From positions 1 through 64,000 of the forward strand of contig NZ_VSKS01000017.1 in NCBI RefSeq assembly GCF_008312835.1: a DNA stretch of 64,000 nt. The letters run 5' to 3'. This DNA is from Streptomyces marokkonensis (GTDB lineage Bacteria; Actinomycetota; Actinomycetes; Streptomycetales; Streptomycetaceae). Of the stretch, positions 44,021 through 51,890 are shown piece by piece. Both the position numbers and the translations under genes were made by a program. Position 1 is the stretch's first letter. Each line of letters opens with the position of its first letter. Below the pieces are notes generated by a model. The model was not told the DNA's origin and ran no database searches. It saw only the letters and a program-made list of their open reading frames with translations.

Positions 44021-44595
44021 TGCGTCTCCTGGTGCCAGCGGGGCAGCACCCCGGCGGCCAGGGCCTGCGCGAGACCGGGCGCGGCCCTGTCCTTCGGGGA
44101 CATCAGGGGTTCCTCGGTGAGCTCCCAGGGCAGGGCCAGTTCGGGATCGAAGGGGTCGATGTCGATCTGGGTGCCCGGCTCGTAGACGGTCGACATCACG
44201 TAGCAGATGCAGGTGTCGTCGCCGAGGGCCACGAAACCGTGGCCCACGCCCTCGGGAATGTAGAGGGAGCGGCCGGAGGACGCGTCGAGGGTGCAGACGT
44301 GGTGCCGTCCGAAGGTGGGTGAGCCGATGCGCAGGTCGACGATGATGTCGCGCAGCGCGCCACGTACGCAGCTGACGTACTTGACCTGCCCGGGCGGTAT
44401 GGCCACCGTGTGGATGCCGCGCAGGGTGTTGCGGCGGGACACGGAGTAGCTGATCTGCCGGGGCACGAACGGCTCACCGAGCACCTTCTCGAGTTGGTCG
44501 GCGCGCATGCCCTCCCAGAAGGCGCCGCGCTCGTCCGGTAGTTGCTCGGGGGTCACCAGGTACGCCCCGGGGATCGACGTCGCGGCGATACGCAC
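44017..44595 (-). CDS. dTDP-4-keto-6-deoxyhexose epimerase (RmlC-like)
   Basis: 192 residues, cupin fold. Features include SIPGAYLVTPEQLPDERGAF near the N-terminus, RNTLRGIHTVAIPPGQ with the catalytic His, VDLRIGSPTFG, and GVGHGFVALGDDTCICYVMS containing the likely catalytic Tyr. This resembles deoxysugar 3,5- or 5-epimerases (EvaD/TylK-type), which convert D- to L-configured 4-keto sugars. It overlaps the ketoreductase by 4 bp. Whether it epimerises C-5 only or C-3 and C-5 cannot be decided, but with a C-3 methyltransferase present, C-5 epimerisation to the L-series is expected. Confidence 0.88.
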   Translation of the reverse strand: MRIAATSIPGAYLVTPEQLPDERGAFWEGMRADQLEKVLGEPFVPRQISYSVSRRNTLRGIHTVAIPPGQVKYVSCVRGALRDIIVDLRIGSPTFGRHHVCTLDASSGRSLYIPEGVGHGFVALGDDTCICYVMSTVYEPGTQIDIDPFDPELALPWELTEEPLMSPKDRAAPGLAQALAAGVLPRWHQETQ

Positions 44596-44640
44596 CGCGT
44601 TCTCCTCTCCTGTCGCAGGGGCCGGGGCCTGCTGACCGGT

Positions 44641-45747
44641 TCAGGTCCGGTCGGCCACCAGGCGCTCCAGGTCGCTGACGATCTCGTGGGCCGGGGGCAG
44701 CTGGGCCATCTCCCGGGACACCTCCCGCGCCCGCTCCCGGTACGAGGGTTCCTTCAGCAGCAGCTCGCAGGCTGCGTTGATCTCCTCGTAGCCGCCCGAC
44801 TCGACCAGGGTGGCGGCGCCGTACTCGACGATCCGGCGGGTGGCGGTGGTGGGGTACTCGGGGTGGGCGATCAGCTGGGGGACGCCGGCGTGCAGGGCGG
44901 TCATGTCGGTACCGCCTCCCCCATGGTGGATGATGACGTCGCAGGTGGGGGCCAGTACGTCGAGCGGCACCCAGCCGACGCGCGCCTCGGGCACCTCGTC
45001 ACGCAGTTCCGCGGCGACGACCTCGGGGGCGCCCACCACGACCTCGGCGCCGAGCTTGCCGACGCTGCGCGCCATGTCGCGCAGTCCCTCGCCGCTGAAC
45101 AGCCGGGTCCCGGCGGTGATGTAGACGCGGGGGCGGTCGCCCTTGGTGTACATCCACGGCTCCAGCGGCTTCTGGGGGTTGCCGGGGACCCAGCGCATGA
45201 GCTTGGCGGGGACCGCGTCGTCGGGCCGCAGGCTGGGCGGACAGACGTCGAGCCACAGGTCGGGATCGGGCAGCTTCCGCAGGCCCAGTTCGGCGAGGAC
45301 CGGGGCGAGCACGGGTTCGGCGCCAGGGTCGTAGGCACGGGAGTCGATGCGGTCCCATTCCAGGCGCACGCTGGGAATGTTCAGGTGGTCGGCGAGCAGC
45401 GGGGCGGTGTAGAACATGCCGCCGCCGACGACGAGGTCGGGGCGCCAGTGGTCGGCCAGGTCGAGCAGGCGGTCCAGGCTGTCCACGGCGATCTCGGCGT
45501 AGACCCGGCCCACCGCCTTGAGCTGCTCGGCCGGATCTTCCGGCATGGCGCCCATGAAGGCGCTGACCTCCTCCATCGACACCGGGGAGATCTTCACGGC
45601 GGGCAGGCCGACGCTGGCGATGTTGGGCAGCACCCAGTCGATGCCGCCCATGAACACCTGGTGCCCGGCATTGCGCACGGCCGTGGCGAGCGGGGTGTGG
45701 GAGAAGATCGGGTAAGGGCTGTTTCCGGGGATGAACAGGACCTTCAT
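44641..45747 (-). CDS. GT-1 family glycosyltransferase
   Basis: 368 residues, GT-B fold. The acceptor domain begins MKVLFIPGNSPYPIFSHTPL. The sugar-nucleotide domain has PRVYITAGTRLFSGEGL, and the motif DVIIHHGGGGTDMTALHAGV followed by PQLIAHPEYPT is the conserved donor-binding signature. It lacks an obvious activator-protein gene nearby. It is expected to transfer the 3-C-methyl-dideoxyhexose to the aglycone. The start is the ATG at 45747. It lies 9 bp after the flavoprotein gene in the same direction, so they are cotranscribed. Confidence 0.9.
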   Translation of the reverse strand: MKVLFIPGNSPYPIFSHTPLATAVRNAGHQVFMGGIDWVLPNIASVGLPAVKISPVSMEEVSAFMGAMPEDPAEQLKAVGRVYAEIAVDSLDRLLDLADHWRPDLVVGGGMFYTAPLLADHLNIPSVRLEWDRIDSRAYDPGAEPVLAPVLAELGLRKLPDPDLWLDVCPPSLRPDDAVPAKLMRWVPGNPQKPLEPWMYTKGDRPRVYITAGTRLFSGEGLRDMARSVGKLGAEVVVGAPEVVAAELRDEVPEARVGWVPLDVLAPTCDVIIHHGGGGTDMTALHAGVPQLIAHPEYPTTATRRIVEYGAATLVESGGYEEINAACELLLKEPSYRERAREVSREMAQLPPAHEIVSDLERLVADRT

Positions 45748-45755
45748 ACGCTGTC

Positions 45756-47111
45756 TCAACCTGCCTTCGTGAGTACCGCGGCGGCCCGGACTCCCGAGAG
45801 CATCGCCGCTTCCGTCGTGGGGGAGTTGAAGTAGTCGCCGGCGAAGACGACCGGAGGCTGCTGCTCCTTCAAGGCCGCCACTGAGCGGCGGTAGCGGCCC
45901 GGCGCGGGGATGGGGAACCCGTAGGGGCGCTCCGCGATCTGGAACGGCTCGGCGCTCTCCACCGGGAACTCCGGCCACAGCGACGTGAGCAGCTTGGTCA
46001 CCTCTGCGAACTGCTCCTCGGCGGGACGGCCGAGCAGGCGGCGGGTGTTGGCACGGCCGGGGTAGGTGAACACGAGGAGCTTCTCGACGGGCCGTCCCCG
46101 CTCGTCCCGCACCGTGCGCGGGTAGGTGATCATGTTGCGCAGGGGCGGGTCCTCGGGGCCGCCGGCCACGATGTGCGCCTCGGCGGGCAGGGTGCCCTTG
46201 TCGACCAGGAACGCGACGGACAGGGCCGGTTCGTACTTCTGCGTCTCCAGGAACCGGCGGGTCTCCTCGCCCACGGCCTGCGCGGGCAGCGCGGCGACGA
46301 GCTTGGCCGCGATCGGCGCGGGCGTGGCCACGACGACCTCGTCGAAGTTCTCGGTGACCGGGGTGCCGTCCGGGCCGACGGCGCCGACGACGACGCCGGT
46401 GCCGTCCTGCTGGATGCCGGTGACCTCGTGCGACAGCCGCAGCTCGGCTCCCTCGGCGTTCTTCTCGGCGAGGATCTCCATGCCGTTGCGCAGCACGTAG
46501 AAGCCGGAGCCGCCCATCCAGGCGAGCAGGGCACGGGCGTGGACGGCGGAGATCTCCTCGCAGGCGAAGTTCCAGAAGCCCTCGATCTGGGGGCGCAGCA
46601 GGAAGTCGAAGCCGCGCTTGGACACCCGCCGGTAGCCCCAGTCGGCGGCGCTCTGCCCGTCGTCGAACGGAGCCGACTTGACCGGGTCGAACAGGTCGAG
46701 CTTCTTCTTCCGCGCGACCTGGGCGAGGGTGGTCAGCAGGAAGGCGATCCGGTCGCGCAGCTTGACGTGCCGGTAGGCGAGCAGGCTGAGCGGGGAGTCG
46801 GAGGAGAGCGGCACGGCCTTGCCGTGGTCGGAGATCCAGACGTTGCTGGAGATCCGGATCAGCTCGTCCTCCAGCCCGTACTCCTTGATGAGCTGGGTCA
46901 TCAGCTTGTAGAAGCTGACGTACATCAGGTTGATGCCGACGTCGGGTTCGATCTCCGGGCGGTGCCAGGAGCGGGCCCGGCCGCCGAGTCCGTCGGCCGC
47001 CTCGAAGAGGACCACCTCGCGGCCGCTGCGCAGCAACTGGCGGGCGGCGGCGCAGCCGGCCATGCCCCCGCCGATCACCGCGGTCCTGGTGCGTTGTGTG
47101 CGACTGGTCAT
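45756..47111 (-). CDS. FAD-dependent amine-oxidase / desaturase-like flavoprotein
   Basis: 451 residues. The dinucleotide-binding motif IGGGMAGCAAARQLLRSGRE is near the N-terminus, followed by EAADGLGGRARSW. The C-terminal FAD motif is VVFAGDYFNSPTTEAAMLSG. The whole resembles protoporphyrinogen-oxidase / phytoene-desaturase-type enzymes (CrtI/amine-oxidase superfamily). The central region (FYKLMTQLIKEYGLEDELIR) looks complete. In an isoprenoid context it may desaturate or oxidise the prenyl-derived core, but other substrates are possible. It sits in an operon with the glycosyltransferase and SDR. Confidence 0.85.
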   Translation of the reverse strand: MTSRTQRTRTAVIGGGMAGCAAARQLLRSGREVVLFEAADGLGGRARSWHRPEIEPDVGINLMYVSFYKLMTQLIKEYGLEDELIRISSNVWISDHGKAVPLSSDSPLSLLAYRHVKLRDRIAFLLTTLAQVARKKKLDLFDPVKSAPFDDGQSAADWGYRRVSKRGFDFLLRPQIEGFWNFACEEISAVHARALLAWMGGSGFYVLRNGMEILAEKNAEGAELRLSHEVTGIQQDGTGVVVGAVGPDGTPVTENFDEVVVATPAPIAAKLVAALPAQAVGEETRRFLETQKYEPALSVAFLVDKGTLPAEAHIVAGGPEDPPLRNMITYPRTVRDERGRPVEKLLVFTYPGRANTRRLLGRPAEEQFAEVTKLLTSLWPEFPVESAEPFQIAERPYGFPIPAPGRYRRSVAALKEQQPPVVFAGDYFNSPTTEAAMLSGVRAAAVLTKAG

Positions 47112-47142
47112 CGCTCCACCTCCGTCTGCTGGTCCGACCGGG

Positions 47143-47922
47143 TCAGTGTTCGACTATCTCGTCGTGCGGCCACTCCAGGCCCTGGCCGAGGCCGCCGTCG
47201 ACGGGCAGGTCGACGCCGGTGGTGAAGGTGGCGTCGAAGGCGAGGAAGAGCACCGCGTCGGCGACCTCCTCAGGGGTGCCGAAGCGCCGCATGGGGGTCA
47301 GCTCGACGCCCTCCTTGATGTTGGCGGCGCGCAGTTCGTCGGAGATCTCGGCGATACCCATGGTGGGGGTGTCGGTGAAGCCGGGGCTGACCGTGTTGAC
47401 GCGGATGCCACGGGGCAGCAGCTCGGAGGCGAAGACCTTGGAGAAGGCGCGGATGGCGGACTTCATGGCGGTGCCGACGCTGGTGGCGACGAAGCCCATG
47501 CCGACGGCGACGGCGGTGGTGAAGACGAACGAGCCGTCGTTCTTGACCAGGGGCGCGAGCCGCTGCGCGGTGAAGAAGGCACCCTTGGTGTTGGTGTCGA
47601 ACATGCGGTCGTAGGTTTCCTCGGTGACCTGGCTGAGGGAACCAAACTTCAGGTAACCGACGTTGACGAAGACGAAGTCGACCTCGCCCAGTGTCTCCTC
47701 GACCGCCGTGCCGAGGGCGTCGATGTCGGACATGCTCGCTGCGTCGGAGCGCAGCACGTGGGCGCGCGGGCCGAGTTCGGCGCGGGCGGCCGCTACGTTC
47801 TTCTCGTTGAGACCGGTGAGCAGCACCTCCGCTCCGCCGTCGAGGAGCTTCTTCACCACGGCCATGCCGATGCCGTGTGTGCCGCCGGTGACCACGGCCT
47901 TCTTGCCGGCGTACTTGTTCAT
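47143..47922 (-). CDS. SDR-family protein lacking the catalytic tyrosine
   Basis: 259 residues of a classical SDR. TGGTHGIGMAVVKKLL binds NAD(P). Asn in NTKGAFF and Lys154 in the TSVGTAMKSA helix are present. The normal YxxxK is GTAMK: Gly150 stands where the catalytic Tyr should be, and the Ser region reads FTTAVAV. The sequence is otherwise intact up to TTGVDLPVDGG at the C-terminus. It may be a non-redox or altered-mechanism protein. It is one candidate for the missing 4-ketoreductase, but the Tyr loss argues against that. The ATG is at 47922. Confidence 0.85.
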   Translation of the reverse strand: MNKYAGKKAVVTGGTHGIGMAVVKKLLDGGAEVLLTGLNEKNVAAARAELGPRAHVLRSDAASMSDIDALGTAVEETLGEVDFVFVNVGYLKFGSLSQVTEETYDRMFDTNTKGAFFTAQRLAPLVKNDGSFVFTTAVAVGMGFVATSVGTAMKSAIRAFSKVFASELLPRGIRVNTVSPGFTDTPTMGIAEISDELRAANIKEGVELTPMRRFGTPEEVADAVLFLAFDATFTTGVDLPVDGGLGQGLEWPHDEIVEH

Positions 47923-47983
47923 GACACCTTCCGGTTGAGGATCGGGGGCCTTCCTGGCCCGTTGTGTGGTCCCTCGCGGGGGA

Positions 47984-49201
47984 TCAGACGACGTGCACGT
48001 CGGGCACGTAGCGGATCCACTTGCCGCCCGCGGCCCGGAACTCCCGTTCCTTCGCCAGGATTTCCTCGGCGTGGTTCCAGGCGAAGAGCAGGGCGTAGTC
48101 GGGGTAGGGCTGGGAGAACTGCTCGGACGGCCGGATGGGGATGTGCGTGCCCGGGGCGAGCCGGCCCTGCTTGGCGGGGGTGCTGTCGCAGATGAACGGG
48201 ACCAGGTCGGGGCCGATCCCGCAGTAGTTGAGGACGGTGGCGCTCTTCGCGGTGGCGCCGTAGCCGACCACCGAGTGGCCCTGCTCGCGCAGGTCGGTGA
48301 GCAGCCGCACCAGGTCGCGGCAGCTCTCCTTCACGTGCTGGGCGAAGCGGTGGTAGGTCTCCGGCCGGCCCAGGCCCGCCTCGCGCTCGCGGTCGATGTG
48401 CTCGGTGACGGCCGCGGAGACGGTCCGCCGTCCGGGCCGGGCGATGGTGTACCGCATGGACCCGCCGTGCACGGACAGCACCTCCACGTCGGCCAGTTCG
48501 AGGCCGAAGCGCCGGGCCATGGCCTGTACGGAGCCGACCGAGAAGAGGTAGAAGTGCTCGTCGTAGATCTGGTCGAAGGCGTTCTGCTCGATGATCGAGC
48601 CCAGGTAGCGGTCCTCGATGACGAAGACGCCGTCGGGGCCGAGCAGTGCGTCCACGCCCCGGAACACCGAGTCGATGTAGGCGATGTGGCTGACGGTGTT
48701 CGCGGAGAAGATCACGTCGGCGGGTCCGTCGGCCGCGGCGATGTCGCGTGCGCTGGAGTCCTGGAAGAAGTCCGTGCGCACCCGCACGCCCGCGGCCTTG
48801 GCGAACTCGGCGACCTGCGCGGAGGGGTCGACGCCGAGGTGGCGCACGCCGGCCCGGCCGATCGTCTTCAGCATGGTCCCGTCGTTGGAGCCGATCTCCA
48901 CCACGAAGGGGTCGTCGACGGCGAGTTCGCCGTCCAGCAGCCGGTGCGCGTACTTCTCGAAGTGCTCGCGCATGACGGCCGAGCCCGCCGAGCGGTACGG
49001 GTAGTCCTCGTGGAACATCTTCTCGCGGGGCACCTCTTCGATGAGCTGCACCATGGTGCAGTCGGTGCAGACACCGGCGGCCAGCCGGAAGTAGAACTCG
49101 CTACCCGCCGTCTCCGGCGTCACGAAGGAATCGGAGACGGGCTGCCGGCCGAAGTCGAAGAACTCGTCGACCGGGCCACCGCAGATTCGGCATAAGACCA
49201 T
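47984..49201 (-). CDS. NDP-hexose C-3 methyltransferase (TylC3/TcaB9 type)
   Basis: 405 residues. An N-terminal zinc-binding part has CRICGG and CTDC. The SAM-binding motif is VVEIGSNDGTMLKTIG. The catalytic-type motif YDEHFYLFSVGSVQAM is the one in TcaB9 where Tyr, Glu and His activate the sugar. A C-terminal methyltransf_14 domain is present (VVGYGATAKSATVLNYCGIG). It methylates C-3 of a 4-keto-2,6-dideoxy sugar, as in mycarose and vancosamine pathways. The start is the ATG at 49201. This gene implies that the sugar is branched. Confidence 0.92.
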   Translation of the reverse strand: MVLCRICGGPVDEFFDFGRQPVSDSFVTPETAGSEFYFRLAAGVCTDCTMVQLIEEVPREKMFHEDYPYRSAGSAVMREHFEKYAHRLLDGELAVDDPFVVEIGSNDGTMLKTIGRAGVRHLGVDPSAQVAEFAKAAGVRVRTDFFQDSSARDIAAADGPADVIFSANTVSHIAYIDSVFRGVDALLGPDGVFVIEDRYLGSIIEQNAFDQIYDEHFYLFSVGSVQAMARRFGLELADVEVLSVHGGSMRYTIARPGRRTVSAAVTEHIDREREAGLGRPETYHRFAQHVKESCRDLVRLLTDLREQGHSVVGYGATAKSATVLNYCGIGPDLVPFICDSTPAKQGRLAPGTHIPIRPSEQFSQPYPDYALLFAWNHAEEILAKEREFRAAGGKWIRYVPDVHVV

Positions 49202-49350
49202 GGACGGATTCCTTTGCGTGTCGAGGGCGGGAGGTTGGACGCGTCGGGGAACGCGAGCGCACGAGTCCATGCTGTCGACAGCCGGGGAGGGGGTCCATGA
49301 GCGGGCCACCGCATGTGTCAGGTCAGCGGCATGCCCCGGCGCACAAGAAC

Positions 49351-49389
49351 GGCGCGGGCCCTTCGCCGGGGTGGCGAAGGGCCCGCGCC
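49351..49389. terminator. Hairpin downstream of the MFS gene
   Basis: A perfect 17-bp stem (49351-49367 with 49373-49389), loop 5 nt, 15 bp beyond the MFS stop. It separates the MFS/FMN-reductase transcript from the C-methyltransferase transcript. Confidence 0.88.
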
Positions 49390-49403
49390 GGGACGTTCGG
49401 CGG

Positions 49404-50984
49404 TCAGGAACCGGCCGGGACGGAATCCTGCCGGGCGGCGGCCGACTCGTCCCCGGCCGGCGTCGTGCCGCCCACCTTGCGCAGCAGGGTCACCGCCAGC
49501 ACCGCGGTGACGGCGATGAGCGCGGCGCAGACGACGGCGACGACGTTCATGCCGCCGGTGTACGCCTCGCGCGCCGCGGCCAGCACCTGGTCGCGCAGGT
49601 CCGAGGGCAGCTCTTGGGCGGCGACGATCGCGCCTTCCATGCCGCCGCGCACGGCCTGGGCCTGTTCGGCCGGTACGCCCTGCGGGACGGTGATGTCGCC
49701 GCGGTAGAGCGCGGTGCCCAGGCTGCCGAACGCCGCGACGCCGAGCGAGACGCCGAACTCGCCGCTCGTCTCGGACAGGGATGCGGCGGAACCGCCCTTC
49801 TCCGGCGGGGCGGAGCTGACCACGAGGTTGGTGCCCAGGGCGCCGATCGGTCCCGTACCGAAGAAGGCGATTACGAAGCCGGTGATCAGCAGGGGGAGTC
49901 CGCCCACCGGGTCGACGAAGGCGACCAGGAGGTAGCCGACGGTCGTCAGGGTGAGACCGCCGCCGATCACCAGGCCCATGGGCAGCCGCTTGGTCAGGCT
50001 GGGGGCGATCATCGCCGCCACGATCGAGGCGAGCGCCGACGGCACCATCCACAGGCCGGCGGCGGTGGGCGACAGGCCCTCGACCATCTGCAGGAAGCCG
50101 GTGATGAACAGGTAGCTGCCGCCCATGGTGGCCATCGCCAGCATCAGCACAAGCAGCGCCGAGGTGAAGGCGCCGGAGCGGAACAGGCGCAGGTCGAGCA
50201 GCGGGTGCGTCAGCCGGGTCTGGCGGCGGACGAAGACCACGCCGACGGCCAGGCCGACCGCGATCACCAGCAGGGGCAGCGGCCGCCAGCCGTAGCGGGC
50301 GATCTCCTTGAGGCCGAAGATGACCGGCAGGATGGTGCCCAGTGAGAGCGCGACGCTGAACAGGTCGAGCCGACCGCCGTCGGGGTCACGGTACTCGGGG
50401 AGCAGGACGGGACCCGCGATCAGCAGGATGATCATGACTGGGACACCGAGCAGGAAGACCGAACCCCACCAGAAGTAGTCGAGCATCACGCCGCCGATCA
50501 TGGGGCCGAGCGCGGTGCCCGCCATGAAGCAGCTGGCCCACACCGCGATGGCCCGGCCGCGCTGCCCCGGGTCCTGGAACATGTTGCTGATCAGCGCGAG
50601 CGTGGAGGGCATCAGGGTGGCCGCGGCGACACCGAGCAGCGCCCGGGTGGCGATCAGCATCTCGGCGCTGGTGGAGTAGGCCGCCAGCAGTGAGGTGGCG
50701 CCGACGAAAATGGCGCCGAACAGCAGCAGCCTGCGCCGGCCGATCCGGTCGCCGAGCGTTCCCATGGTGACCAGGAAACCGGCGATCATGAAGCCGTAGA
50801 TGTCCATGATCCACAGCGTCTGGGTGCCGGTGGGGTTCAGGGACTCCGCCAGGTGCGGAAGCGCGAGGAACAGCACGCTCTGATCGAGCGCCAGCAGCAG
50901 CGTGGGCAGGGCGAGCACGGCGAGACCGAGCCACTCACGAGTCCCTGCCTTCACCGGCGTAGCCGGGGAGACATGAGATGACAT
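49404..50984 (-). CDS. DHA2-type MFS drug efflux transporter
   Basis: 526 residues with about 14 membrane helices. The conserved start is LPTLLLALDQSVLFLALPHL, with DRIGRRRLLLFGAIFVGATS after helix 2, typical of DHA2 (14-helix) pumps such as QacA-like proteins. The ATG at 50984 has ggaagga upstream. It is the likely exporter and self-resistance pump for the cluster product. It is followed by a strong terminator. Confidence 0.92.
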   Translation of the reverse strand: MSSHVSPATPVKAGTREWLGLAVLALPTLLLALDQSVLFLALPHLAESLNPTGTQTLWIMDIYGFMIAGFLVTMGTLGDRIGRRRLLLFGAIFVGATSLLAAYSTSAEMLIATRALLGVAAATLMPSTLALISNMFQDPGQRGRAIAVWASCFMAGTALGPMIGGVMLDYFWWGSVFLLGVPVMIILLIAGPVLLPEYRDPDGGRLDLFSVALSLGTILPVIFGLKEIARYGWRPLPLLVIAVGLAVGVVFVRRQTRLTHPLLDLRLFRSGAFTSALLVLMLAMATMGGSYLFITGFLQMVEGLSPTAAGLWMVPSALASIVAAMIAPSLTKRLPMGLVIGGGLTLTTVGYLLVAFVDPVGGLPLLITGFVIAFFGTGPIGALGTNLVVSSAPPEKGGSAASLSETSGEFGVSLGVAAFGSLGTALYRGDITVPQGVPAEQAQAVRGGMEGAIVAAQELPSDLRDQVLAAAREAYTGGMNVVAVVCAALIAVTAVLAVTLLRKVGGTTPAGDESAAARQDSVPAGS

Positions 50985-51043
50985 GGGTGTCCTTCCAGGG
51001 TCGGGGACGGTGTGGTGCGGACCACGGGAACGGGGCGGGAGCG

Positions 51044-51628
51044 TCAGCCGGGGTAGGGCCGTACGGCCCGCGCGTCGCGCAGGGTGCGCCCCCACCAGGT
51101 CAGCTGGTCGAGCATCGTCTTGGCGGCGGCCTCGCACTCCGTGGCGTTCACCGGCCGGCCCTGCTCGTCGAAGCGGTTCCAGTACTCGGGGAAGGCGACG
51201 GAGTCGCGGACCGTCACGGCGTGCATACCGGGGAGAATCTCGCGCAGATGGGCGACGGCGCGCAGACCGCCGGCGATGCCGCCGTAGGAGACGAACGCGA
51301 CCGGCTTGGCCTTCCACTCGTCGACGTACCAGTCGATGGCGTTCTTGAGGGAGGCGGGGAAGCTGTGGTTGTACTCCGGGGTCACGATGATGAACGCGTC
51401 GGCGCGGGCCAGCCACGGCGCCAGGTCCTGTACGGCGGCCGGCCGCTCCGCGTTTTCGTCCGCCGGCAGCACGTCGGGCAGCCACACTTTCGCCAGGTCG
51501 ATCACATCGACGGCGAGATCCTCGCGCTTGGCCGCCTCGTCCGCGATCCACCGGGCCGCCGTGGGCCCGAATCGGCCGTTGCGGATGCTGCCGATGATGA
51601 CGGACACCCGCAGTTTCGGCTCAGGCAT
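51044..51628 (-). CDS. NADPH-dependent FMN reductase
   Basis: 194 residues, flavodoxin-like. The start MPEPKLRVSVIIGSIRNGRF binds FMN phosphate, and IIVTPEYNHSFPASLKNAID is the conserved FMN-reductase motif. It probably provides reduced flavin to a flavin-dependent enzyme (for example the LLM enzyme) or reduces quinones. The ATG at 51628 has ggagggga upstream. It is divergent from the AfsR-like regulator and upstream of the MFS pump in one transcript. Confidence 0.9.
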   Translation of the reverse strand: MPEPKLRVSVIIGSIRNGRFGPTAARWIADEAAKREDLAVDVIDLAKVWLPDVLPADENAERPAAVQDLAPWLARADAFIIVTPEYNHSFPASLKNAIDWYVDEWKAKPVAFVSYGGIAGGLRAVAHLREILPGMHAVTVRDSVAFPEYWNRFDEQGRPVNATECEAAAKTMLDQLTWWGRTLRDARAVRPYPG

Positions 51629-51675
51629 GGTTCCCCTCCGTGGGCTCGGGTCCTCGGCTCCCACGGTGCCCGGCG

Positions 51676-51847
51676 CCTCTCCCGGCCCGCTCCCGGTCCG
51701 CTCTCGGCCCCTCTCGGCCGGCGCCCCTTGGCCGGCGCGCTCGGTCCTCTCGGCCGGCGCCTCTCGCGCCCCCAGTCACTTCCGGCCGGTCGTCCCCGGT
51801 CACTCCCGGCCGATCGCCCCCGATCGCTCCCGGCCGTCTTCGCACCG
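51676..51847. repeat. Short direct repeats in the regulator/FMN-reductase intergenic region
   Basis: Between the divergent genes, C/T-CTC-CGG units recur at about 11-bp spacing from 51676 to 51719. A further three-copy repeat of 24 bp starts at 51776, 51800 and 51824 (consensus TCACTCCCGGCCGATCGCCC). SARP regulators bind short direct repeats with about 11 or 22 bp spacing, so the first array is a candidate binding site for the SARP encoded at 51891. The low-complexity character makes this tentative. Confidence 0.5.
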
Positions 51848-51890
51848 CATCGCCCTGACGCGCGCCGCCCGGTTCGGCTAGCGTGATCAC

